A stretch of DNA of 36,347 nt. It comes from Leptospiraceae bacterium UBA2033. GTDB taxonomy: Bacteria; Spirochaetota; Leptospiria; Leptospirales; Leptospiraceae. Positions within the stretch are counted from its first letter, which is position 1, and every line of letters starts with the position of its first letter. This document shows, piece by piece, positions 8,411 to 15,932 of this stretch. The stretch is taken from positions 43,362 to 79,708 of the forward strand of contig DDBL01000062.1 of NCBI GenBank assembly GCA_002333425.1. The letters are read 5' to 3'. A model generated the notes under the pieces. That model saw nothing but the letters and a program-made list of their open reading frames with translations, was not told the DNA's origin and made no database searches. The translations under genes were made by a program, and so were the position numbers.

Positions 8411-9925
8411 TTAAGATTCCATGTTTGCAAATTTTTCATTGATTAGTTTTTTTGTAGCCTGTGAGAACAAGCCCATAAATTTTTGTTCTACGGGCAAATC
8501 GCCAATAGCCTTTAAGGACTCGTTTAGTTTCCCATTAAATAAATCATAATTGTCTGACTTAAATGTATCGAAGATTTTTTTATTCGGTTCAATTCCTGAA
8601 AGCAACTGAAAGAGATTACTTCCATTTACCCCCAAGTTGAAGGGAGAAAACGATTTTTTATTTCTAGAAAGCTCTACAAGCCAAGAAGAAAATAGCGAAT
8701 TGTAAATTGTTATAAATTCATAAAAGGGAGAAGTCAAAAATGACTTCGTAATTTTATTGTTTCCATCTTTGAGCCAAGGATGAGCATTTTTATTCAGAGC
8801 ATTTTCTATTTCATCTCGCAAGTACAAATTAAAATACATGTATCTAGTAAGCTGACTTTTGATTATTTTTTGGGTAGATATTCCCATATCCAAAAATTGA
8901 ATTCCATTTGCTCCGATTGGTTTATTGAGTCCAAATTCTTTATAATATACTTCGGTAGCTCTTTTATTTACTGTGGTCATATAGCTATCATCTATATTCA
9001 TAAAATCTACAATCGCAAGTGCCGATGCCACTTCCACAAAATGGGCATCATTTTTTTGATTGGTGGATCCTTCATGGTTTGCATAGCTATTTTCGGAAGT
9101 GTCTCCAATATAATACATGGCGTTTAAGGATTTGTTGTTACTAATATTTCTTTCGTAATAAGAAAGAGCCGCTTTTGTTTTAGATAAAAAAGTGCCCATA
9201 TTGATTTCACTTTTTTCGTCAGGGGCGACTCCGAAATAAGGAAGTACAGTCACCGCTCCAATTCTTGCATCTTGTAGATTTTTAAAATTAGGAAGAGTTA
9301 CATCTGCTTCTCTGATATTTTTAAGAAGGAGTGGAAAACCACTAGCACCTGTTCCGCCGAATATGGAGCTAATTATGAATATCCGATCGTTCTGATTAAA
9401 ACTTGTGGCAAAGTATTTAAACTCATCACTATTTTTAAATTGGTTTAGAACCACACTTCCAATATTAGGATTTCCTTTAAAACCAACTTCCATGTCTAAG
9501 TCCAAATTTTTTTGTGAAAAAAGAAGGTTGATAAAATCTTGGTTTTTCTCGTCCAAACTTCCGTGGTCGATATAGTCTCGAAATCTGTCTCCTTGCACAT
9601 TTTTTAATTGAAAACGGAATCCAGAGGCAATTCGATTGGACGATTCATTTTGATTGACAGCTAGTTCGTCAAGCGTCTTGAGATCAGCTTTGAAAAAATC
9701 AATTTTATCTGTTTTGATAGATTCTTTGACAACTTTACGTATTCTCTGGTAGTTTTTTAGTGCTTCCTCTGCTCTTTGCAAATCCCCATTTCCACTGTCG
9801 GGATCTAACAAGATAGGGACTATCTCCGTTGCTTTAATATCCACTCCGGCAGAAAGTAAAAAGGTAAGAGCTTTGATTACTCTTGCTCCTGTTCCACCAA
9901 TTCCAAAAATAAATAATCGACTCAT
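8411..9925 (-). CDS. Tubulin/FtsZ-like GTPase (tubulin-like domain protein)
   Basis: From the ATG at 9925 (AGGAG 7 bases upstream) the product has 504 residues. It opens with FIFGIGGTGARV at 5-16, the first nucleotide loop, and has SSIFGGTGASGFP at 186-198, the tubulin/FtsZ signature loop (consensus GGTGxGxxP). These match the Tubulin_2-type family, which is distinct from cell-division FtsZ. It has no TM helix and should be cytoplasmic. A further in-frame ATG at 9973 lies within the preceding gene and has no ribosome site, so I reject it. It is encoded directly before the actin-like ATPase, so both NTPases are made from one message. Confidence 0.8.
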   Translation of the reverse strand: MSRLFIFGIGGTGARVIKALTFLLSAGVDIKATEIVPILLDPDSGNGDLQRAEEALKNYQRIRKVVKESIKTDKIDFFKADLKTLDELAVNQNESSNRIASGFRFQLKNVQGDRFRDYIDHGSLDEKNQDFINLLFSQKNLDLDMEVGFKGNPNIGSVVLNQFKNSDEFKYFATSFNQNDRIFIISSIFGGTGASGFPLLLKNIREADVTLPNFKNLQDARIGAVTVLPYFGVAPDEKSEINMGTFLSKTKAALSYYERNISNNKSLNAMYYIGDTSENSYANHEGSTNQKNDAHFVEVASALAIVDFMNIDDSYMTTVNKRATEVYYKEFGLNKPIGANGIQFLDMGISTQKIIKSQLTRYMYFNLYLRDEIENALNKNAHPWLKDGNNKITKSFLTSPFYEFITIYNSLFSSWLVELSRNKKSFSPFNLGVNGSNLFQLLSGIEPNKKIFDTFKSDNYDLFNGKLNESLKAIGDLPVEQKFMGLFSQATKKLINEKFANMES

Positions 9926-9939
9926 AATTTCTCCTAAAT

Positions 9940-10326
9940 TTAAAAAGGGGTTTTCTTCGCGTTTGTGCTCCAATTCTTTAAAAGAATGGATAGAATGAAA
10001 AATAGAATGGCAGCAATGACTCCGACATTAACGGCAAATGAGATGTATTCACTCATTCCAAATTCATATCCTTCTCTTGTAAAGACTTGTCTTGTTCTCC
10101 AAAACGCCCATACGAAATTGAAGAAGCTATTCAAGATTAGCCAGCCTATCCAATGAAAGGTTTGTGTAAAGCGAGGGTCATTGATGATGTAATAATAAGC
10201 TATCACCATAAAAAAACTAAGTAAACCTACTACCCACCAGATAGAGGCATATACCTCTTTGTCACCAAGAGCCGTAACAAAATCTACAGTGGAAAAAATT
10301 GTTATTAACGAATGAAAAAAAATCAT
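9940..10326 (-). CDS. Small 3-TM membrane protein of the motor/NTPase operon
   Basis: The product has 128 residues and is strongly hydrophobic and aromatic, with TM helices at about 28-48, 57-75 and 97-117. NDPRFTQTFHWIGW lies between the first two and a basic tail (KNWSTNAKKTPF) ends it. A clear Shine-Dalgarno (AGGAG, ATG 5 bases later) overlaps the stop region of the upstream gene. No family is recognised. Its fixed place between the secreted protein and the tubulin-like gene suggests a membrane component of the same machine. Confidence 0.65.
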   Translation of the reverse strand: MIFFHSLITIFSTVDFVTALGDKEVYASIWWVVGLLSFFMVIAYYYIINDPRFTQTFHWIGWLILNSFFNFVWAFWRTRQVFTREGYEFGMSEYISFAVNVGVIAAILFFILSILLKNWSTNAKKTPF

Positions 10327-10333
10327 AGTTCTC

Positions 10334-11626
10334 CTACTTCTTTAAATAAATTGGTATTTTAAAAAACGGCGTGTTGCTACCACCATAAGCATCATGAACG
10401 CCTTTTACTAGATAGTGAAATCCCAAAGTTCGATTCTTTAGAGTTTCGTCTGTCTTTGTCTTCGTATCATCCATCGTGCTAGAATCTTGAACCCAAGCTG
10501 GAATATTTCTTTTTAACCCTATTTCTATATCTTCTACAAACTTAAACGAATTTGTAGTAAGCGTTAAAACGTGAGTAACCGTCTTTCCTTTTAAATGAGG
10601 TTTGTCATTTTGGTGAAGTTTTAGATTTGGTGAGCAGATATTGTCAATTTGCAATGTATATCCTTCTGGGAGAATATAATTGGTATTATCCAACAGATAA
10701 TCATCTTCCATACCTGTAGAACTCAAATCCACTGCGACAGAAAATCTAAGCTCTTTCTGTCCGTTTTTATTAGAAAGATCACTGACATCTAGACCATGTC
10801 TGTATCCTTTTTCGAGCTTGGCATTGCTTATGCTAAAACTGCCTACTTTGTTTGTATTTAAAAGCATCGTGTAATTCGGATTAACTGCATTTTTCTTTTC
10901 TAAAACATAAGCCGCTTCAAATCCTTTTAACTCTCGAATTTTGTAAGCATCCAAAAAGGAAGACATGAATTCTTTCTTTCCGATAAACCACATATAGTAA
11001 GGTCGATCCATTGATACAGCATGGCGAGTTAGGGTATAATCCACATAAGTCCCTTTGAAGTCAGATTTTAGTTTCACGATGACAGTTGTGTAATCCCCCG
11101 TTTTGAGTAGCTTACCAAGCGTATCCTGTATTTCTAAACCCTTCTTTTCTAATTCCTTTTCCTTCTGGGATTTATTTTTTACTGTATAAAGATAGTCGGA
11201 GACTAATACCGAGACATCTGAGGGGGCAGATTTTTTAATCACTATCTCAAGAAGTTTATTAATATCAGTTGTAAAATTTGTTCCTTGCATAAATTGAGGA
11301 GACTTAGGTGAAATAGTATCATCAATATTTCCGATAGTTATTTTTGCAGGAAAAGCATCATTATTCACGGCATAGAATTTTATATTACCCTCATCCAATA
11401 TACCTTTTGCATGAATCATGACTCGACTTAGGTCATTCTTAAAACCAGTATTGCCAGAAATATATCCGTGGAGACTAAACGAATTTTCTACAAATAGATT
11501 GAAGTTGTTAGGCTTAGAGGGTAAGGCTATCGAGCTTTTATTTATGTCGCATCGGGGGGGGGCTGCTACTATTGGGATTTGTAAAAAATGCACAAGTGTT
11601 AAGAGTATGACTAACTTTTTAAACAT
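10334..11626 (-). CDS. Secreted protein with degenerate vWA-like motif, first gene of the operon
   Basis: The product has 430 residues. The signal peptide is 1-22 (cleavage after VAA). Mature residues 40-60 read NLFVENSFSLHGYISG, similar in placement to the DxSxS metal site of von Willebrand A domains but lacking the aspartate. VSVLVSDYLYTV near residue 140 would be the next core strand. The C-terminal half is beta-rich. GAGAAG precedes the ATG by a few bases. A run of nine C (coding strand) covers codons 22-25, just at the signal-peptidase site. The family is not named; vWA-like is an inference. It would act in the periplasm or at the surface. Confidence 0.6.
   Translation of the reverse strand: MFKKLVILLTLVHFLQIPIVAAPPRCDINKSSIALPSKPNNFNLFVENSFSLHGYISGNTGFKNDLSRVMIHAKGILDEGNIKFYAVNNDAFPAKITIGNIDDTISPKSPQFMQGTNFTTDINKLLEIVIKKSAPSDVSVLVSDYLYTVKNKSQKEKELEKKGLEIQDTLGKLLKTGDYTTVIVKLKSDFKGTYVDYTLTRHAVSMDRPYYMWFIGKKEFMSSFLDAYKIRELKGFEAAYVLEKKNAVNPNYTMLLNTNKVGSFSISNAKLEKGYRHGLDVSDLSNKNGQKELRFSVAVDLSSTGMEDDYLLDNTNYILPEGYTLQIDNICSPNLKLHQNDKPHLKGKTVTHVLTLTTNSFKFVEDIEIGLKRNIPAWVQDSSTMDDTKTKTDETLKNRTLGFHYLVKGVHDAYGGSNTPFFKIPIYLKK
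11554..11562 (-). repeat. C9 homopolymer tract at start of operon gene 1
   Basis: Nine consecutive G on the plus strand (nine C in coding sense) fall in codons 22-25. In an AT-rich genome this is out of character and is prone to slippage. Gain or loss of one base would stop translation soon after the signal peptide. Confidence 0.7.
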
Positions 11627-11673
11627 AAAATTCTTCTCAGTATTGCTTTTAGCAAGTAACTCGGATTACATAC

Positions 11674-11701
11674 GACTAATATGTCAATAGTTTTTAGTCA
11701 A
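11674..11701 (-). promoter_or_regulatory. Possible promoter/operator of the motor/NTPase operon
   Basis: Read on the minus strand, TTGACT (11701-11696) and TTGACA (11687-11682) occur 14 bases apart, about 60-75 bases before the first ATG. GACTAA and TTAGTC (11674-11679, 11694-11699) form an inverted pair around them. A TATTAG could serve as -10 but the spacing is short. This is a weak call based on composition and position only. Confidence 0.25.
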
Positions 11702-11802
11702 CGGAAAAATAATTCTTGAGTATTTACACCATTAGAAAGTTTCCAGAGTGATAAAGAAAAATAATTTTCAGAATTCTTTAAGTATTAATTATACTAAACC
11801 AA

Positions 11803-12294
11803 TCACTCAAACTCTTCCGGCTTACTACGCTTATCCGCATCTTGCCAACCTTGGGAAGTGAGGAGAAGAACCTTTTGCCGTAGCCAGTCGATGGCGGTGC
11901 CGGAGGCGATTAGGTAGTCGCTATCATTTTGACAAAGAACATAGTCTAGGTTTTTGTTAGTGAAATAACAAATGTAATCAGGAAATTCGGCAAGAAATTG
12001 GATTAAGGACTGATTCTCTTCAAAGATAAAAACATTTGGCTGATCGCATTTATCAAAAAGAATATATGTTTCTTTCATCTGGATAAATTCATCCAACCAC
12101 TCCCATGCATTTTGTTGACGAACAGCATATTGGGGATGAATATTTTCCCATACGGGAAAGTAACCATGTCCTTCCGTAAATTTGTCTTGAAATTTTTTAC
12201 GAAATAGATTACTTTCTTCAAGAGTTAATTCTTGAATCCTACATTTTACAATTTCAATGGTTTCATAGATATTTTCTTTAATAAAATCAATCAT
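11803..12294 (-). CDS. Probable immunity protein for the adjacent toxin-like gene
   Basis: The product has 163 residues, is soluble and acidic, with no signal peptide. It contains WLDEFIQMKETYILFD, YICYFTNKNLDYVLCQNDSD and LIASGTAIDWL, a make-up seen in small cytosolic immunity-type proteins. The family is not assigned with confidence. Its ATG overlaps the end of the upstream toxin-like gene by 8 bases, the usual toxin-then-immunity order. The function is inferred mainly from that arrangement. Confidence 0.5.
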   Translation of the reverse strand: MIDFIKENIYETIEIVKCRIQELTLEESNLFRKKFQDKFTEGHGYFPVWENIHPQYAVRQQNAWEWLDEFIQMKETYILFDKCDQPNVFIFEENQSLIQFLAEFPDYICYFTNKNLDYVLCQNDSDYLIASGTAIDWLRQKVLLLTSQGWQDADKRSKPEEFE

Positions 12295-12985
12295 TTTCTT
12301 TCTTCACATCTCTAAAATAAGGTAAACAATCCATCAAAATATGCCCTACAATATTTTTCTTTCCTTCCGTTTGATAACCGACATGAAAAACATCCGGACC
12401 ATTCAATTCATGCGGTGAATCAATATTCACCTCAGAATTATGCGTTGTTCTCCATTGGACAGGTCTTGACTTTCCATAAATATCTTTTGCCCATTTTGTT
12501 ACTTGAAACTCTTCCATCGGCACTCCTGTCAGTTTAAAAGCTTCTTTCAGTGCATCATCCAAAGTTTTCCCTGTGCCTCGCCAATCTAAATCATTCGAAC
12601 TAAAAAGATAACCTGTTAGAACTCCAAGTTCCTTTAAATAATTCTGTCCATTCTCATCACAATTAAATAGTCGTATCCCTTTTACAAGCCAAAGTAAATC
12701 TACGAATTCTCGCCGTTCCCGATAAGAAAGTCTTTCTCTATTCTTTAATTTTTGCTCTAAAAATGCAAGTCTTTGTTTAGCTTGCTCTGTTGCAGTCTTT
12801 GCCATTCCAACCACAGAACTAGAAGTTTTTTGGCTATTGGAAGTAGATTGAAAATAAAACCCAAGACCTAACAGGAAAACAAAAATAAAAACTCCAGCAA
12901 AAATCTTGAAAGGAAACTGCTTAGGAGATGTAACAGGACTCCTACTGCTTGTATCTTGCCCCTGAATTTTATTATAAAAAACCAT
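12287..12985 (-). CDS. Membrane-anchored polymorphic-toxin-like protein
   Basis: From the ATG at 12985 the product has 232 residues. An upstream TTG at 12994 adds only three residues and has no ribosome site. A TM helix lies at 26-45 with basic residues before it, predicting the C-terminus outside the cytoplasm. A helical stretch (60-105) follows. The C-terminal domain (158-225) has VTKWAKDIYGKSRPVQW, SPHELNGPDVFHVGYQT and GKKNIVGHILMD. GPD-x-FH-x-GYQT-x-GKK with a final GHI recalls C-terminal polymorphic toxin domains (type-47-like), with His and Asp as candidate catalytic residues. The toxin assignment is by memory of motif and by the overlapping downstream gene. Confidence 0.45.
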   Translation of the reverse strand: MVFYNKIQGQDTSSRSPVTSPKQFPFKIFAGVFIFVFLLGLGFYFQSTSNSQKTSSSVVGMAKTATEQAKQRLAFLEQKLKNRERLSYRERREFVDLLWLVKGIRLFNCDENGQNYLKELGVLTGYLFSSNDLDWRGTGKTLDDALKEAFKLTGVPMEEFQVTKWAKDIYGKSRPVQWRTTHNSEVNIDSPHELNGPDVFHVGYQTEGKKNIVGHILMDCLPYFRDVKKEND

Positions 12986-13117
12986 AAAAACCAAAGTAAA
13001 AATTTATTTTGTATAGTAAATAAAAATTTAGCTATTCACTTGATTTGAAAAATGAAACTATTTGGGTAACAGAAAATCCAACCATCGGCATTCATCGCTA
13101 ATATTCCTAATTCTTTT

Positions 13118-13142
13118 CTCTGTGTCTCAGTGTCTCTGTGGC
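13118..13142. repeat. Dispersed purine-rich repeat, inverse copy
   Basis: On the minus strand this reads GCCACAGAGACACTGAGACA followed by CAGAG, with the same CACNGAG units as the copy at 178-201. It lies just past the 3' end of priA. Confidence 0.55.
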
Positions 13143-13149
13143 AAATCCA

Positions 13150-15111
13150 TCACACCAAGTCCATCGGATCAATATCAATCTCCAAGTAGACGTTAGACGG
13201 CTGACTGATACTTTTAATCTCACGGATAATATCGCGTAGCTTTTGTAGAGAGTTGGTTTTGATAACGATATGGTTTCGAAAATTTGAATCAATTTTATAA
13301 AAAGGAGCGGGAGCGGGACCAAGCACTATAACGTCTTTTAATCCAGCCTTTAGAATTTTAAAATCCAGTTCTTTTTTGATAAGTTCAATTGCCTCTGCGG
13401 ATTTATTTTCAATTTTTGAACGAGCTAGAAGTCGAATCAGCCTGCAAAAGGGAGGATAGAGTAAATCACGGCGAACTAGAATTTCATGGTCGAAAAATTC
13501 ATCATAATTCTGGCGAGTTGCAAATTGGATAACTGGGTGGGAGCTATTGGAGGTTTCGATGATGACTTCTCCTTTAAGCTCCGATCGCCCTGCTCTACCT
13601 GCAACTTGGGTTAATAAGGAGTAAACTCTCTCGCTCGAGCGAAAGTCAGGAAGTCCAAGACCAGTATTGGCGTTAATCACACCGACGAGCGTGACGTGTG
13701 AGGCATCTAGACCTTTTGCGATCATTTGAGTTCCGGTGAGAATATCAATTTTACGTTCAATCAAACGACCAATAACGTCGGTTAAGATTTCTTTATTTTT
13801 AGTCGCATCTTGGTCGAGTCTTTCGATTAGCGCAGTTGGAAATTTTTCGAGTAAGTATTCTTCTAACTTTTGCGTGCCAGAGCCCATGAGTTCTACTTCG
13901 CCGTTTAACCTGTCGGTAAGTTTCGCATAATTCTCGTAATACCCACAGAGATGACAGACAGCCCTGCCCTTATTGTGGTAACATAAATTCGTAGAGCAGT
14001 TCGGACATTCTAACATCTTCTTATCAGTCTTGGAGTAGATAAGAGGACTATGCCCACGACGATTCAAAAGAAGAACTACTTGTTCTTTTTTGTCCAGCCG
14101 TTGTTTGATTTTAAAAAGTAGAGTGTCACTGATAATATCTTTATCATCTCTTTTTTCTTGGAGAAATACTTTTGAAAGTTCAGCCGATTTCGCCCTTTCT
14201 TTCATTGTGTGAAATTGCAATTGTCCACGTTTCGCATAATAGAAAGATTCTATCGAAGGAGTCGCAGAGCCAAGCACTACCACACTCGAAGTCATCTTAG
14301 ATCTTTGCATGGCAATTTGTCTTGCATGGTATCTTGGATTCGAATGTTCTTTGTAGGAACCGTCATGTTCTTCATCCAAAATAATAAGTCCAAGATTTTT
14401 TACAGGAGCAAAGATGGCACTGCGGGTACCAACGACTATCCGCTTTTCACCTGACAATACTTGTTGGTAATTTCTAAACTTTTCTGAAATTTTCATCGCC
14501 GAATGAAGCATGGCAAGTTGTTTTCCAAAAATCAATTCTAGTCGTTTTAAAATCTGAACTGTGAGACTAATTTCAGGAACAAGTAAAATTGCCGACTTAT
14601 CTGTATTAGCCAGTAAATCATACATCAAGTGAATGTATACTTCTGTTTTTCCGCTACCTGTTATGCCATAGAGCAAATGAGTAGATTCTTTTCCGAAATC
14701 AGATCGGATTTTTTGATAGGCTTTTTCTTGTTCGCTATTTAGTTTTAAAAGTTTGGATTCAACCGTTACATCTAGTTTTTCACTACTTATGTTTCTTCGT
14801 CCGGTTGGAATCATTTTGTAGAGTGATTCTCCGAGTGTAGAAATGTAGAAATCTTTCATCCACTTTCCCAATTCAATTTGATCAGATGTGATTACTGGGT
14901 GTTTGTCTACAACTCTGTTGATAGGTTTGGTTTTGTAATTTGGTATTAAAGAATGGATTTCTACTACAACCCCTTCCATTTTTTTATTTCGAACTTCTAT
15001 TTCTACTCGTTTGCCTACTTCAATATTTTTCATTCCATAAGGAATTTCATAGGTCAAAGTATCTTCGTCTCGAATAGGGAGGTTAATGGCAACTTCTGCG
15101 AATTGTATCAA
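13150..15111 (-). CDS. priA: Primosomal protein N', replication restart helicase
   Basis: The product has 653 residues, shorter than the ~730 of E. coli PriA. It is a 3'-5' superfamily 2 helicase that reloads the replisome at stalled forks. Visible motifs: Walker A GITGSGKTE (149-157), DEEH (246-249), GSATPS (281-286), LLNRRGHSP (348-356), VGVINANTGLGLPDF, and QVAGRAGR (502-509). The zinc module keeps CPNC (369-372) and CHLC (386-389) but lacks the cysteine pairs normally found just before and after, so one of two zinc sites is gone. The ATG overlaps the upstream stop by 4 bases. The assignment is firm. Confidence 0.95.
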   Translation of the reverse strand: MIQFAEVAINLPIRDEDTLTYEIPYGMKNIEVGKRVEIEVRNKKMEGVVVEIHSLIPNYKTKPINRVVDKHPVITSDQIELGKWMKDFYISTLGESLYKMIPTGRRNISSEKLDVTVESKLLKLNSEQEKAYQKIRSDFGKESTHLLYGITGSGKTEVYIHLMYDLLANTDKSAILLVPEISLTVQILKRLELIFGKQLAMLHSAMKISEKFRNYQQVLSGEKRIVVGTRSAIFAPVKNLGLIILDEEHDGSYKEHSNPRYHARQIAMQRSKMTSSVVVLGSATPSIESFYYAKRGQLQFHTMKERAKSAELSKVFLQEKRDDKDIISDTLLFKIKQRLDKKEQVVLLLNRRGHSPLIYSKTDKKMLECPNCSTNLCYHNKGRAVCHLCGYYENYAKLTDRLNGEVELMGSGTQKLEEYLLEKFPTALIERLDQDATKNKEILTDVIGRLIERKIDILTGTQMIAKGLDASHVTLVGVINANTGLGLPDFRSSERVYSLLTQVAGRAGRSELKGEVIIETSNSSHPVIQFATRQNYDEFFDHEILVRRDLLYPPFCRLIRLLARSKIENKSAEAIELIKKELDFKILKAGLKDVIVLGPAPAPFYKIDSNFRNHIVIKTNSLQKLRDIIREIKSISQPSNVYLEIDIDPMDLV

Positions 15112-15929
15112 GTCAAACCTAGTTGATTTTTAAGCCCAGTTAAATGTTCTACGAGAGAGAGTTTTACTTCGTCCTCTTCTTTCTTTGCCTGTTTGTATGC
15201 TTCGGATGTTTTGTTTGATTCCAGTTTTTTTCTTTTTTCTTCTAAAGAAAAAACTCCTTCGGGAGATCGAATAACGATAGTCGGCACATCTATATCTCGA
15301 AAGACGAGAGGTTCGATTTTGCCTGTTTTTTCCTTGGCTTTCTCTGCACCGAGCCTGAGAACAGCCGCAGATCCCATGAGGATAACAGCCTTTATCCCAT
15401 ACTCTTCGATTGTATCTTTTACATGTATATCACAGGCTTCTATTCGGGCAGACCAATCTTCTAACGTAGAGGAATTATGATTAAACGAACAAGCAGGGTA
15501 TTCTTGAAAGAAAAGTTCTTTTGAACTAAATCCAAATACTTTTTTAATCAGTCTGTCAAATAGATCTTCTGATTCCCTTGTTCTGAGAGTTAAATTTGGA
15601 TTAGACTTAGTAAGGGAACTTTGCCCTTTTCGGTGCTCACTTGTGTAATGCAAAACTAATATCGGTTTTGTACCCTTGTGCGCAAAATTACGAATAGCTC
15701 CTAATTTTTTAGGGCAAAGTTTACAACTAAAATTTTTATCCAGAGAAACAGGTTTTACATTTGTAGTATTTGATTTGGGATTATTTGTAAAGATTGGCTT
15801 CCATGAAAATTGAATTTCCCTTGGATTTTTTTCTGAGTCATACCGATAGATCTCAAATTGGTTTTTTTCGAGTAGGAATTCTACATCAGAAAGTATAGAG
15901 GCAAATTCTTTGTATACGTTTAATTCCAT
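15108..15929 (-). CDS. Uracil-DNA glycosylase-fold protein with Fe-S-type cysteines but altered active-site motifs
   Basis: The product has 273 residues. Four cysteines, Cys69 and Cys72 (CKLC), Cys147 (YPACSFN) and Cys166 (IEACDIH), follow the spacing of the 4Fe-4S site of family 4/5 uracil-DNA glycosylases. The segment KAVILMGSAAVLRLG matches the helix-strand that follows in those enzymes. The usual GExPG motif and terminal HPS motif are not seen: the corresponding places read LVLHYTSEHRKG and IRSPEGV. It may be a non-catalytic or differently acting relative. It is translationally coupled to priA, supporting a DNA maintenance role, and starts 3 bases after the SH3 gene. Confidence 0.5.
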   Translation of the reverse strand: MELNVYKEFASILSDVEFLLEKNQFEIYRYDSEKNPREIQFSWKPIFTNNPKSNTTNVKPVSLDKNFSCKLCPKKLGAIRNFAHKGTKPILVLHYTSEHRKGQSSLTKSNPNLTLRTRESEDLFDRLIKKVFGFSSKELFFQEYPACSFNHNSSTLEDWSARIEACDIHVKDTIEEYGIKAVILMGSAAVLRLGAEKAKEKTGKIEPLVFRDIDVPTIVIRSPEGVFSLEEKRKKLESNKTSEAYKQAKKEEDEVKLSLVEHLTGLKNQLGLT

Positions 15930-15932
15930 AAT

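Noticed and set aside
9923..9973. ATG at 9973 for the tubulin-like gene
   Set aside because: It lies inside the preceding gene with no ribosome site; AGGAG is correctly placed before the ATG at 9925.
502..11626. Flagellar motor (motAB) or Tol-Pal assignment for the stator pair
   Set aside because: The tail is several hundred residues longer than in MotA or TolQ, there is an extra C-terminal domain, and neighbours are not flagellar or Tol genes.
13107..13322. 71-residue open frame overlapping the 3' end of priA
   Set aside because: Shadow of priA and of the dispersed repeat; no ribosome site or protein-like composition.
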